Shown: piece after piece, positions 6,793 to 15,223 of the stretch
Position numbering within the stretch: position 1 is the stretch's first letter
How the letters are laid out: every line of letters begins with the position of its first letter
From: Prasinococcaceae sp. CCMP 1430
Taxonomy: Eukaryota; Prasinodermophyta; Palmophyllophyceae; Prasinococcales; Prasinococcaceae
Assembly (NCBI GenBank): GCA_013416795.1
Contig: RQSC01000958.1
Location: 59,892 to 75,184, forward strand
Length of the DNA: 15,293 bases
Direction of reading: 5' to 3'
The notes under the pieces: model-generated
What the model saw: the letters and a program-made list of their open reading frames with translations, nothing else
Database searches by the model: none
Told to the model about the DNA's origin: nothing
Program-made: the position numbers and the translations under genes

Positions 6793-7701
6793 TCAGCCAA
6801 AGCCCACACCGCCCCTTGCCGACACGTCCTTGTCCTTCGCCCATCGGCTCTGCGCCTTCTCGAAGCTCGAGACCTTCTCAGCCGTCGGGTTCCTCCGTCC
6901 ACCGCCCTTGCTCTTGCCGGTCTTCATGTCCCGCAGCTGGTTGCGCAGCGCTTCGGCGCGTCTGTGCAGCGGCGGCGGAAGCTTCTCGTCCGCGGCGGAC
7001 GCGAGCGCATCGATCGCCATCTCGGCCGCGGTGCGCGCCCAGGCCACGCTGTGCCGAGCGAGCGCTGCCTCCGCGCATCCCACGAGCGCCACGCGCCGCG
7101 CCCACAGCAGGCGGAGCTGTCGGCGGCGCTCCGCGCCCTCAACCTCGTCGGCTTCGCCGCCGGGTGCGGGCAATATCTCACGCAGCTCTTCCCCCCTCTC
7201 CTCCTCTTCCAGGGGCGGCAGGGCATCCACGCCCTCCCGCAGCTCCTTGCAAGCGCGTTGGAACTCGAAGCTGTCGTCCGTCGTCACAATCGTGCCCTCG
7301 AGCACGGTCGTGACCAGCCACACGTCGAGCTGTTCGCGCTGGCGCAGGCGGAGCACGCGCGCCTCGTCGGCGGCGCTGAAGAGCGCAGAGTATGCCGGAC
7401 GCAGCGCCGGATCGCGACATCGCGCGAGCTCCTCCTCGCCACTCTCGCCGCGCAGCGAGCTCGCGAGCAGCTCGAGGAGCTCCGGAGCGGCCTCCTTGGT
7501 GAGGGCGCCGGGCGTACGCAGCAGCCGCACCGCCATCGACGCGACCTTGGCCATTTTTTTGGCATGCGCCGCGTGCGCTGTCAGCCGCACGAGCGCCTTT
7601 CGGCCGTCGGCCGCTGGCCCCGCGCCGTCGGCTGCCGCCCCCACACCGTCGCCACTGCAGCCGCCGTCCGTGCGCACCCGCTTCGCCGCCGGCTCCGACA
7701 T
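6793..7701 (-). CDS. Unrecognised helical, probably nuclear protein
   Basis: The function is not recognised. ATG 7701 gives 302 residues ending GGVGFG with TGA at 6793-6795. The frame continues upstream to 7845 without a better start. The N-terminus PAAKRVRTDGG (4-14) resembles a monopartite nuclear localisation signal. A Gly/Ala-rich linker follows, then Ala/Leu/Arg-rich, predicted helical sequence at about 34-125. Next comes DVWLVTTVLEGTIVTTDDSFEFQRACKE (126-153), an acidic stretch LEEEERGEELRE (164-175), and further helices at 190-240. The C-terminal block at 268-302 (GGGRRNPTAEKVSSFEKAQ, then RWAKDKDVSARGGVG) looks like a conserved motif. There are no membrane segments, metal sites or catalytic motifs. 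It is divergent from PRP38 across a 453-bp shared 5' region, a layout common for constitutively expressed genes. A real gene is likely from its length, composition and clear ATG. Confidence 0.7.
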   Translation of the reverse strand: MSEPAAKRVRTDGGCSGDGVGAAADGAGPAADGRKALVRLTAHAAHAKKMAKVASMAVRLLRTPGALTKEAAPELLELLASSLRGESGEEELARCRDPALRPAYSALFSAADEARVLRLRQREQLDVWLVTTVLEGTIVTTDDSFEFQRACKELREGVDALPPLEEEERGEELREILPAPGGEADEVEGAERRRQLRLLWARRVALVGCAEAALARHSVAWARTAAEMAIDALASAADEKLPPPLHRRAEALRNQLRDMKTGKSKGGGRRNPTAEKVSSFEKAQSRWAKDKDVSARGGVGFG

Positions 7702-8154
7702 TCGCCCGGCGCCGCACCGCAGAGCGCCGCGCCACCCACGCCGTGCCAGTGTGCGTTGAGTGGGCCTCCCGCGCCGCATGTCGAACTGGAAGAAGCCTGG
7801 GAGGCCCAGCCCTCTGAGCGCCGCGCCACAGAGCGCGCGCGGCACACGCCTCAGAGGAAGAGAGGGGACGGGTCCGCTGTGGGCGGGGTGAAGGGCCGGG
7901 GTGGGGGCGGGCTAGTCCGCTCTCACGTGCCCCCTTCGCTTCCCCACGACCCTTGGAGGCTGCAGGGGCGGGCGGGGCCGCGTGATAGCGTCGCGCAGCC
8001 CACGCGCCGCCGACGCCGCGCGTGCCCTAGTGGCGCGCCGTCGCGATCGAGGTCTTCGTCGAGAAGGGCATGCGGCATGGGCAAAAGATTGTCTTCCGGG
8101 GGAGGCGGGGTTGGCGCGGGCCGCGCAGGGTCGCGCGCAGCGCGCGCTGCAGCG
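7702..8154. promoter_or_regulatory. Bidirectional promoter region
   Basis: A 453-bp region between two divergent start codons (7701 minus, 8155 plus). It contains G-runs at about 7868-7910 (GGGCGGGG, GGGCCGGGGTGGGGGCGGG) able to form a quadruplex, and a G-box CACGTG at 7924-7929. No TATA box is evident. Part of it is 5' UTR of both genes. Confidence 0.5.
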
Positions 8155-9253
8155 ATGGCGAACAGGACGGACAAGAGTGCCTACGCGCTGCATGGCAAAG
8201 ACCCTCAGCTGCTTGTGGAGAAGATCCTGCGCAATAAGGTGTACGAGTCGCTCTACTGGAAGGAGAAGTGCTTCGGCCTTAACGAGGAGGGCATCCTCGA
8301 CGAGGCCGTCGTCGCAATCAGCGAATACGGAGGGCCCGCCGCTCCGAACAATGCGAAGGGTGTGTGCGCGGGACTGGGCGCCACGCGACGGTTGTGCGCG
8401 ATGGCGGACCCGGTGCAAGAACATGTGTCTGCGTCGGCGCCCGTTTGGGAGGAGCAGCGACGCCCCCAGGCCCGCGCGGCTTTGCGCCGCCGCCAGCGTG
8501 CTGACCGCCACCTCCCCGCGCCGGTCCGCTCCCTGTGCCTCCACAGTCACTCCGTTCCTCTCCCTCCTGCTGAAAACGCTGGCGATCCAGCCGAAGCGCG
8601 ACATAGTCCTCGAGCTTATTAGGAACGAGGATTTCAAGTACGTCCGTCTGCTCGGTGCCCTGTACCTGCGCATGACGGGCCGCCCCGCAGAGGTATACAA
8701 CTACCTCGAGCCCTTGTACAATGACTACCGGCGCGTGCGCGTGCGCAACGTGGACGGCTCGCTGTCGCTGAAGCGCGTGGACGAGGTGGCGCGGGAGATG
8801 CTTACGAGCGACACGACGATCGGCATCGCGTTGCCGCGCCTGCCCAAGCGCTCCGCGCTCGAGGAAAGCGGCATCCTCAAAGGCGCGCGCAAGAGCGCGC
8901 TCGCGGACGAGTTCGAGGCGGCCAAGGTCAAGCGCCTCCAAGAGCTCGAGGAGGAGAAGGCGAGGGAGCTGGAAGAAATCGGGGCAGCGGTGCAGGCGGA
9001 GCGGGAGAGGGGGCGGGACGGCGGCAGCGATCGCGGCAAGCGGAGGCGCGACCGTGCAGATGGTTTCGGCGGGTACGGCGAGCCGCGGAGTGCGCGAGAG
9101 GACAAGGAACAAGGCGAGTACGACGCAGGCGGCGACGCGCGTGGCGATGGCGGCAGCGGCGGCGGAAACGGCGGCGGTGGCAAAGACGAGCTTGACGTTG
9201 ACGCGACGAACGCGCTGCGCGCTAAGCTTGGCCTCGCACCGCTCAAGGAATAG
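8155..9253 (+). CDS. PRP38: Pre-mRNA-splicing factor PRP38 with C-terminal HIND motif
   Basis: PRP38 is a U4/U6.U5 tri-snRNP protein needed for spliceosome activation. Two exons, 8155-8359 and 8547-9253, join to 303 residues. The intron (GTGTGTGCG..CCACAG) splits a Val codon: ...NAK|VTPFLSLLLK. The PRP38 domain covers about 1-180: MANRT, HGKDPQLLVEKI, VYESLYWKEKCFGL, TPFLSLLLK, NEDFKYVRLLGALYLRMTG, YLEPLYNDYR and LPRLPKR all match the family. A charged helix (about 184-225) and a Gly/Asp/Arg-rich linker follow. The last residues, VDATNALRAKLGLAPLKE (286-303), match the HIND motif that binds the ubiquitin-like splicing modifier Hub1/UBL5. The RS-rich tail of animal PRP38A is absent. Without splicing the first exon's frame runs on to a stop at 8620-8622 and misses most of the conserved domain, so the intron is well supported. 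Confidence 0.95.
8360..8546 (+). other. Intron of PRP38 gene
   Basis: 187 nt, starting GTGTGTGCGCG and ending TGCCTCCACAG. It restores the frame between NNAK and TPFLSLLLK, a contiguous block in PRP38 proteins. It shows the splice signals this genome uses. Confidence 0.93.
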
Positions 9254-9331
9254 AGCACGCGTGTCGCAGTAATGTACAGTACCAATACAATGAAATCAAA
9301 CAACAGTGGCTTTGGCGCCTTCGTGAATGCC
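9254..9331. other. Short convergent spacer
   Basis: Only 78 bp separate the PRP38 stop from the stop of the minus-strand gene, so their 3' UTRs probably overlap. It contains TAATGTACAGTACC, with no clear polyadenylation signal. Confidence 0.5.
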
Positions 9332-11400
9332 TCACCGTCGTGCCATGTCCTCATTTCTCCGCGCCCGCTTGGACGGCCTGGCCGCTCCGGCGGTCCCAGC
9401 GGCACCGCCCTGGTCGGACGAGAGCATCGTGACCGAGTCGACACGGAAGAGCGGCTGCGCGGTGTATCCCGCAGAGCCTTCGAACCGCCCGGTGAAGAGC
9501 AACTTGGCTGATGCATTGCGCTGCCCAAGCCCAAGCGCTGCTAGCTGTGCGAGGGCCGAGTCGGCAGCATCGGGTCGCGCATGCTCGCCATCCCCAAACC
9601 CAGCCATCGGGACCACAGAAGCGCTACCAGCGTCTCCCGTCCGCACGAGCGCATCGCGTATTGCCTGTGGGGATGCGCCCACGACGGCAGACTCGACGCC
9701 GCGATGCGTGAGCACGGCGTCCAGCACGGCGACAGCGCCATCGCTACCGGCGTCAGTGGCCGTGTTATGAGCTAGCTGGCGCGGCTCGGTGAGCCTGATT
9801 GCCATCTCGCGGAAGAGCACTGCTGGCACGTGCTCGTCGTCAGCCGTGCCATCGGCGGCAGGGCAGGCCTCCCAGGCGGTCACCAGCACACCAGCGTCAC
9901 TGCGACGCAGACACGCCTTACAGCGCGCGCAACCGTCGAAGAGGTGCGCCGCAAGCTCAGCACGCCCAGCCGCGGCTGCCGGCGGCGCCTCGACAACCCC
10001 TTCCACCTCAGCCGCGCCTGAGCGCGCCCCGAACCGCGCGCTGGCAGCAGCGAGCGATAGTCGCAGGGTCTCGCCGCGCGCACCACCCGCACAGGCGAAT
10101 GCAGCGGCGACAGCGGCGGCAGCTACGTCGGTGCGCGTGTCGACTAGCTCCAGTAGGCCATGCGATTCGTGGTTCTTGCGCGCGCTGACGTCTGTGCCGG
10201 CAGACGCCCTCGCGTCCAACGTCACGAGCACAGCTCGCTCCGGCTCGCTCGCGCGCAGCCTCCGCCGCTCCACGCGCACGCCGCGCGCGGCCACGACGGC
10301 GCTAGTCAGCGTGAGGCGCAACGCCTGCGCGCTGCCCTCGGCGCGCGCGGTCTCGGGCTCCAAGAAGAGCGGTACGTGGCTGGGGAGTGCAGGCGACTGC
10401 GAAAGCCACAGCACAGCGCCGCCGTCGGCGCGCTCATCCACGCGTACCACGTAGCCTCTAAAGTCACCGATGGTGCCTGCTACGAGCGCGCCCTGCCGCA
10501 GCCCGTCTTGCAGGTCCCCTCCAGCTGCAGTCGCCCCATCCCTGTTGTCACCACTCGCTCGGGCCTCGCGGAGAAGCGCGCGCATGCGCCGTGCCCACGG
10601 CAGCAGCTCAGCGAGAGCTTTGCGCGCATGCGGCACGCATGCATGCTCTGCGCGCCTCGCCACGGCCCTTCAAGGTCATGGTGTCGATAGGTGGCGTGTG
10701 TGCGTGTGTGCGTGTGTGTGCGCGCGCGCGCGCGCGTGCGCGCGCGTGGGGTGGTGTGAGGGGGGCGTGTGTGAGGGGGGCGAAGGTGCAGGGGGGTGGG
10801 TGTTAGGCGAAGACGCCACGTGCGCAGCGTCAGCGAGAACGCCAGCGCGTACTGCCTGAAGCTCTTCGTGAGAGCGTGGGTGCGCGACTGCACGCACTTT
10901 GTGAGTTCTTCGTCGGCGCTGACCAGCATTTCAATCCAAGCAGTGCCTCCACGCTCCCGACGCGCGAGTGGACCAGCCGAGACATCTCCTCCGCCGCCGC
11001 CACCGTACAGCCTCCCACCTTTGGCCACGGTGCCGGTGCGGGGACGCACGCCGCGAAGCAGCACGACGCTACCTGCTGGCGGCGCAGGCGCCCGCGCCCC
11101 GGCACCCCAGACGCTGAGTGTCGCCGCTGTGCAGCTAGCATCGCCAACGCACAGCTCGCGCACGCACGAGGCGTACCGTCCCACGCCCTCCCGCAGCTCG
11201 CCGGACGAAAGCAGGACCGCCACCATGTCGAAACCTGCTCGCTGCTGCTGCTGCCGCTGCTGCTGCCGCTGTTGCTGCTGCTGCCGCTGTTGCTGCTGCT
11301 GCTCCTGCTGAGCCATCTGTCGCGGCTGCCGTTGCTGTCCATTCTCCGATCGCGCCCGACACGGGGCGAGCGCGGCCACGCCACACGCGCGCGGCATCAT
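9332..11400 (-). CDS. Unrecognised polyQ / cysteine-cluster nuclear protein, two exons
   Basis: The function is not recognised. Exon 1 (10820-11400) and exon 2 (9332-10667) join in phase (CTG CGC AC|G GCC), giving 638 residues from ATG 11400, or 610 from ATG 11316. Exon 1 begins with a Gln-rich tract with Arg interruptions, encoded by CAG/CAA units. It then has a segment that could be an OB-fold (ELCVGDASC, GSVVLLRGVRP, TAWIEMLVS). Exon 2 holds mixed beta/Ala-rich sequence, a cysteine cluster CARCKACLRR..C (Cys at about 440, 443, 446, 462, possible zinc site), and a C-terminal basic PSKRARR like a nuclear localisation signal. An OB-fold plus Cys cluster recalls single-stranded-DNA or telomere-binding proteins, but I cannot align it to a named family. 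Gene reality is supported by the exact phase-compatible splice pair and the length of the open frames. Confidence 0.65.
10668..10819 (-). other. Intron with CA/CG alternating tract
   Basis: On the minus strand it starts GTGGCGTCTT and ends ACCTTGAAG. It is 152 nt, with a C-rich stretch and then an alternating CG/CA tract (plus coordinates about 10696-10748) close to the acceptor. Both flanking exons are open and in phase. The acceptor itself (TTGAAG) has a weak pyrimidine context. Confidence 0.65.
10696..10748. repeat. (GT)n/(GC)n alternating tract
   Basis: GTGTGTGCG repeats pass into an uninterrupted CG array. It lies wholly inside the predicted intron of the minus-strand gene. Confidence 0.85.
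11232..11316. repeat. Interrupted CAG trinucleotide repeat (polyQ)
   Basis: On the minus strand CAG/CAA codons are broken by CGG (Arg) units, giving (Q)nR(Q)nR blocks right after ATG 11316. On the plus strand it reads GCTGCTGCTG. Confidence 0.9.
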
Positions 11401-11764
11401 GGCGCGTGCCCTGGCCTGTGTCCCTGCCCCGGCGCCGCTCGGCGCCGCCGCGGGGGGGCGCAATGTGGCGCCGCGATGCAGAGTTGGCGGATAGCTGGCA
11501 GATTTTGATGGAGCCTTGTCCTTGTGTGCCTTTGCTCCGTTGCCTCCTTGCTTGCCCCGTTATGCCACACACGCCCACACACACAAGAGTCCCGACGGCC
11601 CCTTCGCGGCGCTCCATCTTCTCGGTGCCGAGCGCTGTGGGCAAGTCCGAGCCATGACACACGCACACTCAGACGACACACAGATGGCACAGAGACGCGC
11701 GATCAACATGCGGTGGAGAGCGCGACGTTGCAAAGCACGAAATCATTAGCTCTCACGCGCATTC
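11401..11764. other. Intergenic, both neighbours on the minus strand
   Basis: 364 bp between the HSP100 stop (11765) and the start of the polyQ gene (11400). It must hold the HSP100 3' UTR and the polyQ gene promoter/5' UTR. It has (CA)-rich bits around 11568-11584 and a C/G-rich run at about 11430-11460. I see no further gene. Confidence 0.45.
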
Positions 11765-14386
11765 TCAATTGAACGCCGACCCCGGTTCGGGCATCCCTAG
11801 CGCAGCGGCGGCGTCGCTCATGGCCGCCTGGAATTCCGAGCGTGCGTCGGCGGCCTGCGCGGCGGCGGTGCCGTCCGTGCCCATCGCCTCGATGCCCGTC
11901 GAATCCGCCTGCACGCGCACCTCCAGGCGCTCCTTCGAGCCGCAGCTGGCCACTACCATGCTCGTGTCGCCGCCGGCGGCGGAACCGCACTCGAATAGGA
12001 TGACGTCGTCCTGCGCGCCGCCCATCCCCGAAAGGAGCGCCTCGGCCGCGACGTCCTCCACCAGGCGTTGCACCGCGCGGCGCAGCGGGCGCGCGCCGAA
12101 CGACGGGCTGAAGCCCTCTGAGCAGATGCGCGCGCGCAGCGCCGGCCCCACCTCGAGCGTCGAGCCGCACGCCGCCTGCACGCGCTGTGCCACGCCCGCG
12201 AGCATGATGCTCGCAATGCTCTGGAGCTCGTCCTCCACCAGCGGGCGGAAGGTTATGATCTCATCCATGCGGTTCAGGAACTCGGGGCGGTAGCGCGAGA
12301 GGAGCTCTTCGCGCACCGCCGTGGCCGTGGCCGCGTACACCTCCTCCTCCGACGACGAACCGTCCGCCGCCGCGCGCACCGTCTCCAGGATGGCACCCGA
12401 GCCCACATTCGAGGTCATCACGATGACGGTGCTGGTGAAGTCCACAGTCCGTCCCTTGCTATCGGTCAAGCGTCCGTCCTCGAGCACCTGCAGCAGCACG
12501 TTGAAGACGTCCGCGTGCGCCTTCTCCATTTCGTCGAGGAGCACCACAGTGTAGGGCGTGCGCCTCACCGCGTCCGTGAGCTGCCCACCCTCTTCGTAGC
12601 CCACGTACCCCGGGGGTGGCCCGACCAGCCGAGACACCGCCTGTGCCTCCATGTACTCAGACATATCCAGCCGCACCATGTTGTCCTCCGAGCCGTAGTA
12701 GCACTCCGCGATGGCCTTCACCAGTTCGCTCTTGCCTACGCCGGTTGGGCCCGCGAAGAGCAGACTAGCGAGCGGCCGCTGCGACGACGAGAGACCCGAG
12801 CGCGCGCGCCTGATGGCGCGCGCCAGCGCCTTCACAGCCTGGTGTTGCCCCACCACGCGCTCGGCCATTTGCGCCTCGAGCGTGAGCAGTGCCGCCGCGT
12901 CCGACGTGCTGAGCTTGTTCACTGGCACTCCCGTCCACTGGGAGACCACCGACGCCACGTGGCGCTCCTCGACGCGCCGGCCCGCGCTGGCCGCGCTGTC
13001 GCCCGCCCGCTCCAGCTGATAGACCTCCATCTGCAGCATGGCGCCGGCCTCGTCCACAAGGTCGATCGCCTTGTCCGGCAGGAAGCGGTCGTTGATGTAG
13101 CGCACCGAATACTGCACGGCGGCGACGATCGCCTCATCGGTGTACGCCACCTCGTGGTGGGAGGCGTACTTGGCGACGATGCCTCGCAGGATGTCCTCGG
13201 TGTCCGCCTTCGACGGCTCGTCGATCGAAACCGGCTGGAAGCGGCGCTCCAGTGCGGGGTCCTTCTCGATGTACCGACGGTACTCGTCCACGGTGGTGGC
13301 ACCGATGCACTGCAGCTCGCCGCGCGCCAGCGCAGGCTTGAGCAGGTTCGCGGCATCCATGCTGCCCTCGTCGCCCGCCGCACCGGCGCCCACCAGCATG
13401 TGAATCTCGTCGATGAAGAGAATGATATCGCCCGCCTCCTTCACTTCCTCGAGCAGGTTCTTGAGGCGCGCCTCGAACTCTCCGCGGTACTTCGTGTCGG
13501 CCAGCAGCAGCCCGAGCTGCAGTGAAATCACCTTCTTGTCCAGCAGCCGCTTGGGCACGTCGGCGTCCACGATGCGCAGCGCGATCGCCTCCGCCACGGC
13601 CGTCTTGCCGACGCCCGGATCGCCGGTGAGGCAAGGGTTGGACTTGCGTCGCCTCACGAGCACGCGCATCATGCGCTCGACCTCTTCGTCGCGCCCGATG
13701 ACGGGGTCGAGGCGCCCCTCGCGCGCCTCCTTGGTGAGGTCCACGCCGCACTCCTCGAGCACGGACTTGACCCTCGGCCGGCGCAGCTTGCCGGCGCCCA
13801 CCGGCTGCTTCTCATCCTCCTCCTTGTCTAGGAGGACGTCCACGTACTGCATGTCCACCTCCATCTGCACCAGCATCTTGTGCGCGCCGCCGCTCTCGAA
13901 GCGCAGCGCCGCGCGCACCACCTCCTTGGTCGTCACGCTCGCGCCCAGCTCGCCAGCGTCCGCCAGCACCTCCAGCGTCTCTTGTGCGAGCGGCAGCTCA
14001 GCGGGCGCGCCACTGGCGCCGGCCTTGGCGAGGCCGCTGTTGAACATCTTTTCAAGGCGCTTGAGGTCGCTCGGCGACGTCTTTGCGCTGTCCTCGAGGG
14101 CCTTCTTGACGGCCTCCTCGGTCGCGCCCGCCGTCGCCAGCGCGCGGCCGCCGACGCTCTTCTTCTGCGCGCACACGCCCGCCAGCACGTGCTCTGTGCG
14201 CACCTCCGAGCACCCGTACAGCTGCGCGACGGCCATGGCCTCGCCCACGGCGCGCACCGCCTCCGCGTCGAAGCGCGCGAAAGGCACCTCGCGCCCCGAC
14301 CCGCCTGCGCCCGCCATCGCCCGTACGGATAACTCTCTCTCCGACTGTGGGCTGCGTCGCGCGCACGCCCGCGACATTCCAACCAT
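11765..14386 (-). CDS. ClpC/ClpD-type HSP100 AAA+ ATPase lacking M domain and IGF loop
   Basis: HSP100 proteins are hexameric AAA+ unfoldases; ClpC/ClpD feed substrates to the plastid ClpP protease. The frame is open from 14419, but the ATG there overlaps a telobox, so ATG 14386 is preferred (873 residues); 14377 or 14317 are possible. Numbering from 14419: an Arg/Ser-rich, transit-peptide-like leader (12-45), Clp-N domain (46-200), LDPVIGR (238-243), Walker A1 GDPGVGKT (266-273), Walker B1 ILFIDEIH (333-340), GATTVDEYR (373-381) and [15 protein letters not shown] (445-459). Then come QWTGVPV (494-500), Walker A2 GPTGVGKS (557-564), the pore loop region [11 protein letters not shown] (604-614), Walker B2 VVLLDEMEK (625-633), RPEFLNR (711-717) and the sensor-2 motif GARPLRR (775-781). 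Only about 25 residues link the two AAA+ modules where ClpC has the UVR-type middle domain. The IGF/IGL ClpP tripeptide expected near 680-690 is absent. It has no intron. Confidence 0.9.
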   Translation of the reverse strand: MVGMSRACARRSPQSERELSVRAMAGAGGSGREVPFARFDAEAVRAVGEAMAVAQLYGCSEVRTEHVLAGVCAQKKSVGGRALATAGATEEAVKKALEDSAKTSPSDLKRLEKMFNSGLAKAGASGAPAELPLAQETLEVLADAGELGASVTTKEVVRAALRFESGGAHKMLVQMEVDMQYVDVLLDKEEDEKQPVGAGKLRRPRVKSVLEECGVDLTKEAREGRLDPVIGRDEEVERMMRVLVRRRKSNPCLTGDPGVGKTAVAEAIALRIVDADVPKRLLDKKVISLQLGLLLADTKYRGEFEARLKNLLEEVKEAGDIILFIDEIHMLVGAGAAGDEGSMDAANLLKPALARGELQCIGATTVDEYRRYIEKDPALERRFQPVSIDEPSKADTEDILRGIVAKYASHHEVAYTDEAIVAAVQYSVRYINDRFLPDKAIDLVDEAGAMLQMEVYQLERAGDSAASAGRRVEERHVASVVSQWTGVPVNKLSTSDAAALLTLEAQMAERVVGQHQAVKALARAIRRARSGLSSSQRPLASLLFAGPTGVGKSELVKAIAECYYGSEDNMVRLDMSEYMEAQAVSRLVGPPPGYVGYEEGGQLTDAVRRTPYTVVLLDEMEKAHADVFNVLLQVLEDGRLTDSKGRTVDFTSTVIVMTSNVGSGAILETVRAAADGSSSEEEVYAATATAVREELLSRYRPEFLNRMDEIITFRPLVEDELQSIASIMLAGVAQRVQAACGSTLEVGPALRARICSEGFSPSFGARPLRRAVQRLVEDVAAEALLSGMGGAQDDVILFECGSAAGGDTSMVVASCGSKERLEVRVQADSTGIEAMGTDGTAAAQAADARSEFQAAMSDAAAALGMPEPGSAFN

Positions 14387-14404
14387 CAAAATGAAAGGAC
14401 GCGT

Positions 14405-14417
14405 CCTAACCCTAAAC
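14405..14417 (-). promoter_or_regulatory. Telobox at HSP100 5' end
   Basis: The plus strand reads CCTAACCCTAAAC, so the minus strand has GTTTAGGGTTAGG. The element spans the most upstream in-frame ATG (14419), which argues that translation starts further down. A promoter role is inferred from plant teloboxes near transcription starts. Confidence 0.5.
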
Positions 14418-14496
14418 ATTGCGGCCCGCTTCGATGTAACACCCTGCTTCGCCCCGGGGAAAAGGAAAGTCGCAGCCTGCGAAAAGGGTTTGCGAA

Positions 14497-14541
14497 TTCA
14501 AACCTGCATTGCAATGCATTGCATTGCAACGCACGTTTGAA
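14497..14541. repeat. Nested palindromes and GCATT pentamer array
   Basis: The arms TTCAAAC (14497-14503) and GTTTGAA (14535-14541) enclose GCATT/GCAAT/GCATT/GCATT/GCAAC pentamers. Two perfect palindromes overlap inside: GCATTGCAATGC (14506-14517) and TGCAATGCATTGCA (14510-14523). It lies 111-155 bp upstream of the preferred HSP100 ATG. Confidence 0.9.
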
Positions 14542-14776
14542 ATGTGCCACCGTGAGGAGGTGCCGCGAGGGTGTTCGTGGGCGCGCACCGGCGAGGCGGC
14601 GTGCCGGCCAGAGAGCGCGCCCGCGACGCACCCCTCCTCCCCCAGCTCCGCCCTCGCCCTCTCGGGTGGGGCGCACCCTCGATGGCCGCGGCGGCGCGCG
14701 CGCGCGACCCCCGCGGGCGCCCCGCACCGCGCCGCCATCCCGACGACCGCCAAACCCCACGGCGGCGGGACCGCTA

Positions 14777-14876
14777 CCGCCGCCGCCACCACCACCACCA
14801 CCTCCACCAACGACGACGACCACCACCACCACGACACCCCCTTCCCTCCCTCCCCCTCCCTCCCCCCCACCGCGCG
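14777..14876. repeat. CCA/CGA trinucleotide and C-rich low-complexity tract
   Basis: Runs of CCGCCGCCACCACCACC, then CGACGACGACCACC, then CCCTTCCCTCCCTCCCC runs. It is open in all plus frames but gives only homopolymeric peptides, so I treat it as simple-sequence DNA. Confidence 0.85.
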
Positions 14877-15095
14877 CCGTGTGGCGCACCCTCTGCTCTC
14901 CCCCGCCGCCGCGCGCGCCACGCACACGCCCGCCAATTCGCGCGCGAATCGCGCGAATCCGCAAACGCTCCCGCCTCGAACGCCAGCCGAAACGCAACGC
15001 GAAAGGGGGGGCGCCGCGCCCCGAATTCGCGGAAAGGCGCCGCCGTAAGGAGCGCCATGCGAACCTTACACTGTACATCGATCGATCGAAGTGAA

Positions 15096-15109
15096 GGCGC
15101 TCGAGCGCC
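15096..15109. repeat. 14-bp perfect palindrome GGCGCTCGAGCGCC
   Basis: An exact self-complementary 14-mer. It is preceded by the self-complementary ATCGATCGATCG-type sequence at 15077-15088 and followed about 25 bp later by the A-run. Confidence 0.85.
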
Positions 15110-15223
15110 ATCATCGCGTGGGTGCGTGCAATTAAAAAAAAAAAAAGGTTGTAAAAAACACGTGTGTGCGCGCGCGGGATCGAAAGGACGCACTGTGCTG
15201 TAAAAAACGGGAGAATCAGCCGA

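Noticed and set aside
6733-8154. Very long plus-strand frame upstream of the PRP38 start
   Set aside because: It is antisense to the 302-residue minus gene and contains no recognisable sequence until MANRT at 8155, which is the family's usual start.
11568-11590. CA-rich run resembling a further microsatellite
   Set aside because: Short and interrupted; no different from background simple sequence in this window.
12515-14540. Long plus-strand frames opposite the HSP100 gene
   Set aside because: They are shadows of a strongly conserved coding sequence on the minus strand; their Arg/Ser/Ala composition shows no domain.
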